DNA of 64,000 nucleotides from Oxalobacteraceae sp. CFBP 8761 (lineage in GTDB: Bacteria > Pseudomonadota > Gammaproteobacteria > Burkholderiales > Burkholderiaceae_D): contig JACYUE010000001.1 in the NCBI GenBank assembly GCA_014841595.1, positions 2,716,996 to 2,780,995 of the forward strand, in the 5' to 3' direction. Below the pieces are notes generated by a model. That model did no database searches and had not been told where the DNA came from. It saw only the letters and a program-made list of their open reading frames with translations. Each line of letters begins with the position of its first letter. Positions within the stretch are counted from its first letter, which is position 1. Made by a program: the position numbers and the translations under genes. This document shows, piece by piece, positions 25,959 through 35,552 of the stretch.

Positions 25959-27890
25959 TCAAAAACGCAGCGTGGCGCTGGCAAACACCGTGCGCTCGAG
26001 CAACTGGCGGCTGCCTGCCGCGACGAATTCGGCGTGGCGGGCATGCAACAGGTTGCGTCCGGCAAGGGCGAGCTCGAGATCGGGACGCACTTGCCACGCG
26101 ATCCGCGCGTCGAGCTCATGATAACTTGGCACGGCCAGCTGCGGCAGCCGTGCGACGTAACGAAGTGAAAAATCCGCCCAGACGCGTTCGCTCAGATCGT
26201 GCGCGCTGCGCAAGGTCCAGGTCAGGTTGGGGTCATTGCCACCCAGGAAGGACAACCCCGTGGTGTCGCGACTGGCCGGCTCGCGACCCACGTCGACGTC
26301 CTGCAGCACGCCGCCGGCGTGCAGGCGCCAGCCGCGCGCGGCCTGCCAGCTGGCCCAGAATTCGATGCCACGCAAATTGCCCTTGCCCAGGCTGTTGATG
26401 ACGTACGGTAACCTTACGCCGGGTGTTGCCGGCTCGAGCGAGCGCAGCCGCTCGAAGTCGGTATAGAACAGCGTGGCCGAATACGACAGCGTCGGCATGG
26501 GTTGGGCGCGGAACCCCAGTTCGGCCACACGCGCCGTTTCCGCGAGCGTGTCGGCGCCGCCGGCAATCAAAAACTGGCGCGGCGAGGCCGGATTAATGAC
26601 AAACAGATCACGGTCGATGCGCGACGGTGCACGCACCGTGCGCGACAGGGCCGCCCACAGCGTCGCATGGTCGTTCGCGTCCCAAGCGAGCCGCAGATTG
26701 GGCAGCAACTCGCTGCCCGTATAGACATTGTGTTCGACGCGCATCCCGGCCACGGCGCGCAGCGCCGGCGTCAGGGCCAACTCATCCTGGACGAACAGGT
26801 GCGACCAGCGCAGATTGCGGCGCGCCGGCGTGAAACGCAACACGGGCCCGCCGTCGATCCGGTCACGGCTGTTGCGGTACCCGCCGCCCCAGGTGACGCC
26901 ATGCGCACCGAAGCGCACCAGATGCTGGGCTTCGACGTCGACCGTGTCGATCTGCTGCATCCCAACGCCCGGCTTGCTGCGGCGCGTGTGATCGAGCCAG
27001 GCATGCATGCGCAACTTGCCGGCGTCGGCAAGATCGCGCTGGACCTCTGCCCGCAGATTGGCGCCGGACATCGTCCCGCTCGATAACAGGGACGTGTTGC
27101 GCAAGCGCCCGTCATACACGTCTCCGCTGAGCGTTACATCGTGCTCGCTGCCTTCCCAGTCGAGACGAAAACCGGCCTGCTCGCGCGCCATGCGATTGTC
27201 GGCGCCTTCAGCCGGCCCGCTCCGATCGGCCTCGATCCGGGCTTGTCTGGCGTACACGCGCCAGTGCGGTCCGTTCTCGAACTGCCCGCCGTAGCGCACA
27301 CCGGCGCCACGCTCGTCCGGCCCCGCATACGCCGTGACCACGCCGCCGTGGGTCTCGGCCGCGCTGCGTGTGATGATATTGATCACCCCGTTGACGGCAT
27401 TCGTACCCCACACCGTACCGCCCGGCCCGCTGACCACCTCGATGCGCGCGACGTCTTCCAGCGCCACATCCTGCATTTCCCAGACCACGCCGGAAAACAG
27501 CGGCGAATACACGCTGCGGCCATCGATCATGACAAGCAGCTTGTTGGCCTGGGTCGACAGGAATCCGCGGGCGCTGATCGCGTATTCATGGGTATTCACA
27601 CGGGCGACCTGGAGATTCGGCGCCAGCCGCAGCACTTCGGGCAGCGTGGTCGCGCCCGAGCGTGCGATGTCCGTGGCGCTGATCACGAATACCGACGCCG
27701 CTGCGCGCGCCAGCGGCTCGCTCTGGCGCGATACGGACGTCACGGCGATATCGGATAATTGTTCGAGCGAGTAATCTGCCCACGGCAGCGCGCCCGAATC
27801 GTCCTGCGCGCTTGCATCAAGGGAATATGCGGTCGACAACAGTGCGGCAAAGGCGCAAACATACAACGAAGAAGGTGGCATAGTTGCCAT
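25959..27890 (-). CDS. TonB-dependent outer-membrane receptor
   Basis: A 643-residue receptor. Signal peptide, then plug domain (about 40-160; LEQLSDIAVTSVSRQSEP start, VFVISATDIARSGATTLPEVL, VMIDGRSVYSPLFSGVVW, VEVVSGPGGTVWGTNAVNGV) and a 22-strand-type barrel ending in the C-terminal Phe of ATLRF. The plug matches the subgroup usually found beside YfiR-like and two-component genes. It is the first gene of a three-gene operon with yfiR-like and the CHASE8 kinase (16-base gap). The ligand is unknown. The start at 27890 or at the second ATG (27881) cannot be decided because neither has a good ribosome-binding site. Confidence 0.88.
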   Translation of the reverse strand: MATMPPSSLYVCAFAALLSTAYSLDASAQDDSGALPWADYSLEQLSDIAVTSVSRQSEPLARAAASVFVISATDIARSGATTLPEVLRLAPNLQVARVNTHEYAISARGFLSTQANKLLVMIDGRSVYSPLFSGVVWEMQDVALEDVARIEVVSGPGGTVWGTNAVNGVINIITRSAAETHGGVVTAYAGPDERGAGVRYGGQFENGPHWRVYARQARIEADRSGPAEGADNRMAREQAGFRLDWEGSEHDVTLSGDVYDGRLRNTSLLSSGTMSGANLRAEVQRDLADAGKLRMHAWLDHTRRSKPGVGMQQIDTVDVEAQHLVRFGAHGVTWGGGYRNSRDRIDGGPVLRFTPARRNLRWSHLFVQDELALTPALRAVAGMRVEHNVYTGSELLPNLRLAWDANDHATLWAALSRTVRAPSRIDRDLFVINPASPRQFLIAGGADTLAETARVAELGFRAQPMPTLSYSATLFYTDFERLRSLEPATPGVRLPYVINSLGKGNLRGIEFWASWQAARGWRLHAGGVLQDVDVGREPASRDTTGLSFLGGNDPNLTWTLRSAHDLSERVWADFSLRYVARLPQLAVPSYHELDARIAWQVRPDLELALAGRNLLHARHAEFVAAGSRQLLERTVFASATLRF

Positions 27891-27942
27891 CGTAGAACAT
27901 TTTCTCGCCCGCACCAAGTGCGCACACACCACAACGCAGTTC

Positions 27943-28097
27943 TTGACAACGTTCCCGGGATATTGATTAAAGCAATGACAGGTATTGGAAATATAAATTG
28001 GACTGATTTGACGCAATGCAGCATGATTGCACTGTCTCCTCTATTCTCCTCCTAGGAAATAGATTTAGCCCGCTTCCTACGAAGCGGGCTTTTTTTT
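27943..28097 (+). ncRNA. Candidate intergenic small RNA
   Basis: The spacer between the divergent receptor gene and the next plus-strand gene holds a TTGACA at 27943-27948 and a perfect intrinsic terminator at 28067-28097 on the plus strand, with no plus-strand gene in between. A transcript starting near 27975 would be about 120 nt. It contains the C-rich stretch CTCCTCTATTCTCCTCCT (28036-28053), which can pair with Shine-Dalgarno sequences. The -10 (GATTAA/ATTAAA near 27965) is weak. This is an inference from signals, with no family match recognised. Confidence 0.4.
28067..28097 (+). terminator. Orphan intrinsic terminator
   Basis: A perfect 10-bp stem (AGCCCGCTTC at 28067-28076 with 28081-28090), CTAC loop, then seven T. 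It is oriented to end plus-strand transcription, but the nearest upstream gene is on the minus strand, so it terminates something not otherwise annotated. Confidence 0.9.
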
Positions 28098-28173
28098 GCG
28101 CGCACGGTTGCCCGAGCAGGTGCATCCTGTTTGGTGTAGGATGCCGCCAATATTTTCGTTTTTACAACAATCC

Positions 28174-29007
28174 ATGCCCGACCTCGACCTTTCCGCCCGG
28201 AGCACCGCTTCCTACGACTGGAGCACGACCGCCCTGGGCGATGCCGCCCGCTGGCCGTTGCCGCTGCGGTTGTGCAGCGATCTGCTGCTCAATTCGCCGC
28301 TCCCGACCCTGCTGGTATGGGGACCGGAAACGGTCCTCGTGTTCAATGAGGCCTACGCAGCCCTGGCCGGCCCTGGCTATGGTCGTGTACCCGGTGGCTC
28401 GGTCCCGCCGGTCATGCCGCCGCCACTGGCTGCTGCCGGTGCGGCGCTGGCCGCAGCCTGGCGTGGTGAGGCCGGCGTGCTGGCCGACACCGCCCTGACC
28501 TTCCGCCGCCTCGACGGCAACGCAGACAACCGTTTTGACCTGCGCCTGTCCCCGGTGCGCGACGAAACCGGGACCGTGCGCGGCGTGCAGATTGCGCTGG
28601 CTCCTGCCACCGTGCAGCCGGCCCAGGAAGCGGTCGATGACGCTGGCCTGCGCATCCTGGTCGTCGAAGACAATGTCGACTCGCAATACCTGGTGTGCGA
28701 GATGCTCAAGGCCTTCGGTCACGAAGCCGATGGCGTGGCGCATCCCGACGATGCCCTGGCGCTGCTGGCGAGCCAGCGCTACGACGTGCTGTTTTCCGAC
28801 GTCAGCCTGCCCGGCATGTCCGGCGTCGAACTGGTGCAGCGCGCCATCAGCGACGACCCGGCGCTGTCGATCATCTTCGCGTCGGGCTACGGCGATACGC
28901 TGCTGCGGCACCTCGAGTTCCCGTACCAGTCGCTGCAGAAACCCTATGAAATCGACCAGCTGCAGGATGCGCTGGCCAAGGTAGTGCGTCAGCCGGGCCG
29001 ACGCTGA
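28174..29007 (+). CDS. PAS-like/receiver response regulator
   Basis: A 277-residue cytoplasmic protein with a degenerate PAS-like N-terminal half (about 10-150; STTALGDAARWPLPLRLCSDLLL and LLVWGPETVLVFNEAYAAL resemble PAS segments common in hybrid kinases). A C-terminal receiver domain follows (about 160-275; LRILVVEDNVDSQYLV, phosphoacceptor Asp in VLFSDVSLPGMSG, Lys in QKPYE). There is no kinase, DNA-binding or GGDEF output, so it is a single-domain-type regulator or a kinase remnant. The ATG at 28174 gives the usual distance to the PAS-like block; an in-frame ATG at 28141 is an alternative. Confidence 0.75.
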   Translation: MPDLDLSARSTASYDWSTTALGDAARWPLPLRLCSDLLLNSPLPTLLVWGPETVLVFNEAYAALAGPGYGRVPGGSVPPVMPPPLAAAGAALAAAWRGEAGVLADTALTFRRLDGNADNRFDLRLSPVRDETGTVRGVQIALAPATVQPAQEAVDDAGLRILVVEDNVDSQYLVCEMLKAFGHEADGVAHPDDALALLASQRYDVLFSDVSLPGMSGVELVQRAISDDPALSIIFASGYGDTLLRHLEFPYQSLQKPYEIDQLQDALAKVVRQPGRR

Positions 29008-29168
29008 CCGACGGGCGAAACGGTCCGCATTCACAAAGTGTGAGTCGGACCCGCCCGGCTGGTCTACAATGAAACGCATCCTGCCCGGCTTCGGGCGCAT
29101 GGCAACCCCGGCATGAACTCTTCATCACAACACGTCCGCCCCATCGCGCGCTTCCTCCGGAGGCCGGC

Positions 29169-32100
29169 ATGAGCATTGCCCGCGACGTGTCCGGCCAGGA
29201 TCTGGTCGCCGCGCAAGAGGCGCTCCAGCGCGCCACCGAGCGCATGGAAAACATGCTCGAAAGCCTCACGGATGGCTTTTGTGCGGTGGACCGCGACTGG
29301 AACATCACCTATATCAATGGCCGCGCCCTGCAAATGGTCGAGCCGCTCAACAAGCGGCGTGGCGACCTGGTCGGGGCCAGGCTGTGGGATGAGTTCGAGG
29401 ACCTGCACGGCACGACGGTCGCCCTTGATTGCGTGCGCGCAATGGAGCAGCGCGTTACCGTCAATCGCGAATTCTATTACCGCCGCCTGAATGCCTGGCT
29501 CGACATGCGGGTCTATCCGTCCCCCGAAGGCCTGACCCTGTACTTCCAGGACATCACGGCGCGCAAGCTCGACCAGCAGGCGCTCATCGACAACAACAAC
29601 CGCCTGCAACTGGCGATCGCGGCCGGGCGCCTGGGCGACTGGCGCTGGGATGCGGCTACCGATCGCGTCACGTTCGGTGAGCGCGCGGCCGAGATCCTCG
29701 GCTTGCCCGCCGATGTTGCGCTGGCGTGGCCGAGCCTGCGCGAGCGGCTGCAACCCGAAGACCGCAAGGTCGTGCGGCGCGCCGTGCTGGCCGCCTTCTC
29801 GCAGGGCACTGACCTCGATCTCGAATGCCGGCTGCTCCCGCGCGGCAATCTGGCTGGCGGCGCCGCGCACTGCGTTGCCCTGGTCGGTCGGCCCGATTAC
29901 GCCAGCGCCGTCGACGGCGGCGGCGTGCTGGGCATGACGGGCATGGCCCAGGACATCAGCGCCCGCCGCGCGGCCGACGACCACCTGCGCCAGAGCGAAG
30001 AAGAATTGCGCGCACTGGCCAACACCATTCCCCAACTGGCGTGGATGGCCGATCCGGACGGCTCGATCGTCTGGTTCAACGAGCGCTGGTACGAATACAC
30101 GGGCATCACGCCCGAAGAATCGACCGGCTGGGGCTGGAAAAAAGTGTACGACCCGGCGGTGTTGCCTGCCGTGCTCGAACATTGGGATGAATCGGTGCGC
30201 ACCGGCACGGCGTTCGAGATGGAATTTCCGATCCGCGGCGCCGACGGGAATTTCCGCTGGTTCCTGACGCGGGTCGAAGCCGTGCATGACCGCGACGGCC
30301 GCGTGGTGCGCTGGTTCGGCACGAATACCGACGTCGACCAGGTCAAGCGCGCCGAGCAGGCGCTGCGCGACGAATCGCACGTGCTCGAACTGCTCAACAG
30401 CACGGGCAGCATGCTGGCCTCGACGCGCGATCTGCGCGCCGTGATGCAGGCCGCCACCGATGTCGCCGGCGGCGTCTGCGGCGCGCGCTTTGCCGCTTTC
30501 GTCCACTATGGCCCGGATGGCGAAGGCACGCTGTATTCGCTGCACACGCTGTCGGGCACCGCGTCGGCCCAGTTCCAGGACTTCGCCGAACCGGGCGCCA
30601 GCGCACTGTTCGGCCCTGGCCTGCGCACGACAAGCCTGCAGCGCGTGGCCGACCTGACAGCCGATCCGGTCCAGGCCAGCAGCGCGCTGCACTTCGGCTT
30701 GCCGAGCGGCCAACCGTCGGTGCGCAGCTACCTGACCGTGCCAGTCATGGCGCGCTCGGGCGAACTGCTCGGCACGCTGTTCTTCGGGCACCCTGAACCC
30801 AACGTGTTTACCGAACGCAGTGAACGCATCGTCAGCGGCATCGCGGCGCAGGCTGCGATCGCGGTCGACAACATCCGCCTGTATGAAGTGGCCAGCCGCG
30901 CGGCTGAAGAACGCAAGGTGCTGCTCGAGAACGAGCGCGAAGCACGCGCCGAAGCCGAGCGCACCAGCCAGATGAAGGATGAATTTTTGGCCACGCTGTC
31001 GCACGAACTGCGCACGCCGCTGTCAGCCATTCTCGGCTGGTCGCAGGTGCTGCGGCGCGGCAGCCGCGATGGCGCCGACCTGCAGCGCGGTCTGTCGACG
31101 ATCGAGCGCAATGCGCGCGCCCAGGCGCAGCTGATCGAAGACCTGCTCGACATGAGCCGCATCACGTCCGGCAAAGTGCTGCTCGACATGCAGACGCTGG
31201 CCCCGGGCAGCTTCATCGACGCGGCCATCGAAACGGTGCGCCCGGCAGCCGACGCCAAGGGCATCCGCATCGAGCGGCGCTATCCCGAAGGCGTCGCCAT
31301 CCCGTCCGTCGCCGGCGACCCGGGGCGGCTCCAGCAAGTGGTCTGGAATCTGCTGTCGAATGCGATCAAGTTCACACCCCGCGACGGACTGGTCACGATC
31401 GAACTGGGGTATCACGATGACCAGGTGGCCATCACGATCCGCGATACCGGCTCGGGCATCGCGCCCGAATTCATCACGCACGTGTTCGAGCGTTTCCGCC
31501 AGGGTGATGCCTCGATGACACGCAGCCATGGCGGCCTGGGCCTGGGCTTGTCGATCGTGAAACACCTGATCGAACAGCATGGCGGTACCGTGCGCGCCGA
31601 CAGTGCGGGCCCTGGCCAGGGCGCGAGCTTCACGATCGAACTGCCGGCGGCGCTGTCGAGCATGCCACGCTCGTCGCGGCCAGCCGGCAGCGACGCCGGC
31701 TCGCTGCCGGACATGGCGCAAGCCACCTTGCCTGCCGCCCCGGAGGCGGCGCCCGAGGCCGTGGTGCGCGACATGCGCGGCATGTCGGTGCTGGTAGTGG
31801 ACGATGACCGCGACGCGCGCGAGCTGATCGCCCGCATCCTGTCCGATTGCCATGCCAAGGTGCGACTGGCCGGCAGCGCACAGGACGCCATGGCGCAGCT
31901 GCGCGCGAGCCCGCCCGACCTGTTGATCAGCGACCTCGGCATGCCCGATGTGAATGGCCTCGAGTTTCTCGCCTGGGTCCGGGCCCTGCCGCGCGACGCC
32001 GGCGGCCTGATTCCGGCCATCGCGCTGACGGCGTTTGCACGCTCCGAAGACCGCCTGAAGGCGCTCGAGGCCGGCTTCTCGGCCCATGTGTCCAAACCGG

Positions 32101-32195
32101 TCGAACAGAGCGAATTGATGGCGGCAATCGGCATGGTCAGCACGCCCCCCGCTGTCCCGATGCTCGCCGAAAACGGTCGCGGCCCTAGTCGATGA
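29169..32195 (+). CDS. Multi-PAS/GAF hybrid sensor histidine kinase
   Basis: A 1008-residue soluble hybrid kinase. Three PAS domains (about 15-130, 140-265 and 275-400, the third with ANTIPQLAWMADPDGSIVWF), a GAF domain (about 410-580), HisKA with His612 in LATLSHELRTPLSAILG, HATPase (GLGLGLSIVKHLIEQHGG), and a C-terminal receiver (VLVVDDDRDARELIA, Asp in LLISDLGMPDVNG). Start ATG has GGAGG 8 bases upstream. No membrane segments. Input ligand unknown. It is followed by a REC-GGDEF gene that could be its partner, though a 130-base gap separates them. Confidence 0.92.
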   Translation: MSIARDVSGQDLVAAQEALQRATERMENMLESLTDGFCAVDRDWNITYINGRALQMVEPLNKRRGDLVGARLWDEFEDLHGTTVALDCVRAMEQRVTVNREFYYRRLNAWLDMRVYPSPEGLTLYFQDITARKLDQQALIDNNNRLQLAIAAGRLGDWRWDAATDRVTFGERAAEILGLPADVALAWPSLRERLQPEDRKVVRRAVLAAFSQGTDLDLECRLLPRGNLAGGAAHCVALVGRPDYASAVDGGGVLGMTGMAQDISARRAADDHLRQSEEELRALANTIPQLAWMADPDGSIVWFNERWYEYTGITPEESTGWGWKKVYDPAVLPAVLEHWDESVRTGTAFEMEFPIRGADGNFRWFLTRVEAVHDRDGRVVRWFGTNTDVDQVKRAEQALRDESHVLELLNSTGSMLASTRDLRAVMQAATDVAGGVCGARFAAFVHYGPDGEGTLYSLHTLSGTASAQFQDFAEPGASALFGPGLRTTSLQRVADLTADPVQASSALHFGLPSGQPSVRSYLTVPVMARSGELLGTLFFGHPEPNVFTERSERIVSGIAAQAAIAVDNIRLYEVASRAAEERKVLLENEREARAEAERTSQMKDEFLATLSHELRTPLSAILGWSQVLRRGSRDGADLQRGLSTIERNARAQAQLIEDLLDMSRITSGKVLLDMQTLAPGSFIDAAIETVRPAADAKGIRIERRYPEGVAIPSVAGDPGRLQQVVWNLLSNAIKFTPRDGLVTIELGYHDDQVAITIRDTGSGIAPEFITHVFERFRQGDASMTRSHGGLGLGLSIVKHLIEQHGGTVRADSAGPGQGASFTIELPAALSSMPRSSRPAGSDAGSLPDMAQATLPAAPEAAPEAVVRDMRGMSVLVVDDDRDARELIARILSDCHAKVRLAGSAQDAMAQLRASPPDLLISDLGMPDVNGLEFLAWVRALPRDAGGLIPAIALTAFARSEDRLKALEAGFSAHVSKPVEQSELMAAIGMVSTPPAVPMLAENGRGPSR

Positions 32196-32244
32196 TGTTC
32201 CTACCTTCTGACGCGGCGCTGTCCTACAAGAAATTTTATGGTCC

Positions 32245-32274
32245 TTGATACACTAATTAGAGGTAAGGTATCGT
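32245..32274 (+). promoter_or_regulatory. Candidate promoter of the REC-GGDEF gene
   Basis: TTGATA at 32245-32250 and TATCGT at 32269-32274, 18-base spacer, in a locally A+T-rich stretch about 50 bases before the start codon. Hexamer match only. Confidence 0.35.
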
Positions 32275-32325
32275 TAGATTCCACCCCGAAATGGGGCGCC
32301 GCCCAGTTTCGATAAAGAGATAAGC

Positions 32326-33330
32326 ATGCCGAGCAGACAAGACATTTTGAACGCCAAAGTCCTGGTGGTAGACGATTCGCCCGACAATATCGAGCTGATG
32401 GAAGAGATATTGCGCGAAGAAGGCTACACCTGCGTCAGCTCGACCATGCTGCCGGAGCAGGTATGCCCGCTCCATCGCGAACACAATTACGATCTGATTC
32501 TGCTCGACCTGCAAATGCCAGGTCTGAATGGTTTCCAGGTCATGAAGGGCCTCAAGGAAATTGAACAGGGTGGGTATCTGCCGGTTCTGGCTCTGACGGC
32601 CCAGCCAAGTTTCAAGATTGCAGCGCTCGAAGCCGGCGCCCGCGACTTCATCAGCAAGCCATTCGACCTGCTCGAGGTGCACAAGCGCATCCACAACATG
32701 CTCGAGGTACGCCTGCTCTACAAAGAGCTGGCCCAGTACTCGAAGGCCCAGCAAGAACTCGCACTGCACGATGCCCTCACCGGCCTGCCGAACCGTCGCC
32801 TGCTGGAAGACCGCATCGAAACGGCGTTGCAGCACGCCAACCGTACCCATGCCAAGGCCGCGATCATGTATCTCGACCTGGATGGTTTCAAGGCGATCAA
32901 CGATACCTATGGTCACGCGTATGGCGACGAGATCCTGAAAGCCGTGTCGCAACGATTGCTCGCCAGCTCACGCAAGGAAGACACCGTTGCCCGCCTTGGT
33001 GGCGATGAATTCATGGTCGTGCTGGGCGATATCCATGGTCTGGTCGACGCGCAGGGCCCGGCGGCCAAGCTGGTTGAATCCCTGTCCGAGCCATTCTTCA
33101 TCAACGACCTGACGCTGCGCCTGTCCACGTCGATCGGCATCAGTATCTATCCGGACGATGCCGAATCGGTCGACGCCCTGATCAATATCGCCGATTACGC
33201 GCTGTACGAAGCCAAGCGCGCTGGCAAGAACCGTTTCTGCTCGCCGGCGGCCAATCGCCAGGCGGCGTCCAAAACCACCGGTGCGCCGGTGCCAGCGCCA
33301 ACGCCCGAGCTGGCGACACCACATCGCTGA
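32326..33330 (+). CDS. Response regulator diguanylate cyclase (REC-GGDEF)
   Basis: A 334-residue cytoplasmic regulator that makes c-di-GMP on phosphorylation. The receiver domain (about 10-125) has VLVVDDSPDNIELM, the phosphoacceptor Asp in LILLDLQMPGLNG and the Lys in FISKPFDL. The GGDEF domain (about 150-310) has DALTGLPNRRLLEDR, YLDLDGFKAINDTYGHAYGD and an intact RLGGDEF, with an RKED inhibitory site five residues before GGDEF. A Pro/Ala-rich tail of about 20 residues follows. Ribosome-binding site AAGAGA. Similar in plan to WspR/PleD-type cyclases. Confidence 0.93.
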   Translation: MPSRQDILNAKVLVVDDSPDNIELMEEILREEGYTCVSSTMLPEQVCPLHREHNYDLILLDLQMPGLNGFQVMKGLKEIEQGGYLPVLALTAQPSFKIAALEAGARDFISKPFDLLEVHKRIHNMLEVRLLYKELAQYSKAQQELALHDALTGLPNRRLLEDRIETALQHANRTHAKAAIMYLDLDGFKAINDTYGHAYGDEILKAVSQRLLASSRKEDTVARLGGDEFMVVLGDIHGLVDAQGPAAKLVESLSEPFFINDLTLRLSTSIGISIYPDDAESVDALINIADYALYEAKRAGKNRFCSPAANRQAASKTTGAPVPAPTPELATPHR

Positions 33331-33357
33331 CACGTCACCTGCTTTCAGCTGACTAAG

Positions 33358-33398
33358 AACCGGGGCTCTCGCGCAAGCGAGCGCCCCGGTTTGCTTTT
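33358..33398 (+). terminator. Terminator of the REC-GGDEF gene
   Basis: A long G+C-rich hairpin with an ACCGGGGC base and complementary GCCCCGGT arm (33359-33390), followed by a T-rich tail, 28 bases past the stop codon. Confidence 0.85.
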
Positions 33399-33415
33399 GC
33401 ATCGGCTGCGCCAAT

Positions 33416-33452
33416 AAAAAAACAGGCCACGGAACCTGCGTTCCGTGACCTG
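33416..33452 (-). terminator. Terminator of the HhH-type small gene
   Basis: On the minus strand, a 12-bp stem with one G-T pair (33441-33452 with 33423-33434) is followed by seven T, 23 bases past the stop of the 33476-33895 gene. It faces the previous terminator, insulating two convergent genes. Confidence 0.88.
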
Positions 33453-33475
33453 CTCCATCCTGCCCTGCCGTGTGC

Positions 33476-33940
<465 letters not shown>

Positions 33941-34039
33941 CTAGCTTTCACTATCGCATACCAGCAATAGCACGTATGTGCGGCAGCGAACCTCTTGACT
34001 GCCCGCATGGCCGAATTCTTGGCTAAATGGCACAAACGT

Positions 34040-34066
34040 AAAAAAGCCGGCCCCGGGGAGGCCGGC
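34040..34066 (-). terminator. Terminator of the hemerythrin gene
   Basis: On the minus strand, GGCCGGC (34060-34066) pairs with GCCGGCC (34046-34052) and is followed by a run of six T. It lies 18 bases past the hemerythrin stop. Confidence 0.88.
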
Positions 34067-34084
34067 CAGTCTGCTAACGACGGT

Positions 34085-34564
34085 TTACACCGTAGCGAGA
34101 ATTTCGTCGCGACGGGCGGCCATCTCAGCGCCCATGGCTTCCAGGTCGAGGTCGAGCTTGCGCACTTTCGGGAACATTTCTTCCTCTTCCTCTTCGACGT
34201 GGTGCGACACGTATTCGCCCAGCACCTTGACCTTGGCATCGTAGTAATCGTCCTCCGGCTCCCCCTCTTGCACTTGTGCGATCAGGTCCTTGGCCGACGC
34301 GTGTTCGACGAAGGCTTCGTCGAGCATGTCTTCCATTTCCTTGGACGTTTCACGCAGCGCCGGGTAGAAGATTTCTTCCTCGATCGACGTGTGCATGATC
34401 AGGGCTTCGCAGATCTCATTGGCCAGCTTTTTCTTGCTGACATTGGCGCGCTCACCGAGTTCTTCGTACTTGTCGAACATGTCTTTCACTTCGTCATGCT
34501 GGCTTTTCAACAGTTCCAGCGCATCCTGCGGGCCGCTCGTCTTTTTGGTCGTTGCTTTGGTCAT
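34085..34564 (-). CDS. Hemerythrin-like HHE domain protein
   Basis: A 159-residue four-helix HHE cation-binding protein that should bind a di-iron centre and respond to oxygen, NO or oxidative stress. Iron-ligand candidates are visible in LKSQHDEVKDMF, ALIMHTSIEEEIFYPAL and FVEHASAKDLI, then VSHHVEEEEEEMFPKVR. A basic Thr/Lys-rich N-terminus (MTKATTKKTSG) precedes the domain. The start at 34564 has a GGGGG site upstream; the longer open frame to 34741 is rejected. The acidic EEEEEE run in the last helix is striking but common in this group. Confidence 0.88.
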   Translation of the reverse strand: MTKATTKKTSGPQDALELLKSQHDEVKDMFDKYEELGERANVSKKKLANEICEALIMHTSIEEEIFYPALRETSKEMEDMLDEAFVEHASAKDLIAQVQEGEPEDDYYDAKVKVLGEYVSHHVEEEEEEMFPKVRKLDLDLEAMGAEMAARRDEILATV

Positions 34565-34756
34565 GGTGTTACCCCCGTATTGTTGGTTGAATGATGACTC
34601 GTTGGCCACATTGCCAGAGTGCGCCTGACGCACCATCCACACTGTTCGCGACTTCACACTCGGTGAGAACATAACGAACCGCTCTTGCGGCACCCAATGC
34701 GCGACGGATAAATGACAATTGTTGTATGATTTGGGAAACATTTAATTGAGACCCTG

Positions 34757-35476
34757 ATGACTGAACCGGTCCCACCGCATCCCGACCCGGAGCTGGAACG
34801 CCTGGTCGCGGCGCGCACTGCTGAACTCTCCGACATGGTGTCCTGGCTGGCCAACAGCTGGGATCAGGAGCGTCGCCAGCTTGCGCGCCAGTTGCACGAC
34901 AGTCTGGGTTCGTCGATGACGGCCCTGACGATGCACCTCGCCCTGCTTACCCAGCGCCTGCCGGCCGAAGACAAAGCACTGCGCGACCGCGCCGCGCAAA
35001 TGAAGCTTCTGCTCGGAGGCGTCATCGAGACCAACCGCCAGATGCAGCTCGCGCTGTGGAACGACAAGCTCGAATTTCTGGGGTTGCGCACCGCGCTGGC
35101 CGAGCTGGTGCCCGAATTCGGCGCCGAGCATGGCATCCAGGCGCAAGCCAGCCTGCCCGAAGAAGACGGCGCCTGGTCGCGCGAGCATGCCGTGCTGCTG
35201 CTGCGCTGCGCCGAGGAAGGTTTGCGCAACGCCGCGGCGCACGCGCAGGCCACGCGCGTGGACGTGATCCTGGATGACGATGGCGAGATGGCCATGCTGA
35301 CGGTGCGCGACGATGGCGTCGGTCCCGGCGCCGATCCGCTGGCCGCCGGTGAACGCCATGGCCTGCGCCTGCTGCGCGAACGCGCCCGCACGCTCGGTGG
35401 CAACCTGATCCTGGTGCGCACCGAGCAAGGCGGCGCCATGCTGCAAATGACGCTGCCGCGCGAATTGCCGGCCTAG
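34757..35476 (+). CDS. Soluble HisKA_3-type histidine kinase
   Basis: A 239-residue NarX/UhpB-type (HPK7) kinase core. His47 lies in RQLARQLHDSLGSSMTAL, the HisKA_3 motif, and the ATPase domain has EEGLRNAAAHAQATR (N-box) and DDGVGPG (G1). There are no transmembrane or sensor domains, only a short coiled coil before the H-box, so it must receive input through a partner. No NarL-type regulator is adjacent. A perfect bidirectional hairpin follows the gene. Confidence 0.85.
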   Translation: MTEPVPPHPDPELERLVAARTAELSDMVSWLANSWDQERRQLARQLHDSLGSSMTALTMHLALLTQRLPAEDKALRDRAAQMKLLLGGVIETNRQMQLALWNDKLEFLGLRTALAELVPEFGAEHGIQAQASLPEEDGAWSREHAVLLLRCAEEGLRNAAAHAQATRVDVILDDDGEMAMLTVRDDGVGPGADPLAAGERHGLRLLRERARTLGGNLILVRTEQGGAMLQMTLPRELPA

Positions 35477-35493
35477 ACAGCGGCAGGGTATTT

Positions 35494-35534
35494 AAAAACA
35501 ACAACGGCGGCCACTGGCCGCCGTTGTTGTTTGT
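35494..35534. terminator. Bidirectional terminator hairpin
   Basis: A 17-bp uninterrupted stem centred on ACT at 35513-35515 with A-rich left and T-rich right flanks. It can end transcription of both the kinase gene on the plus strand and the convergent NDH-2 gene on the minus strand. Confidence 0.9.
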
Positions 35535-35552
35535 CGCCTGATGACGATCCCG

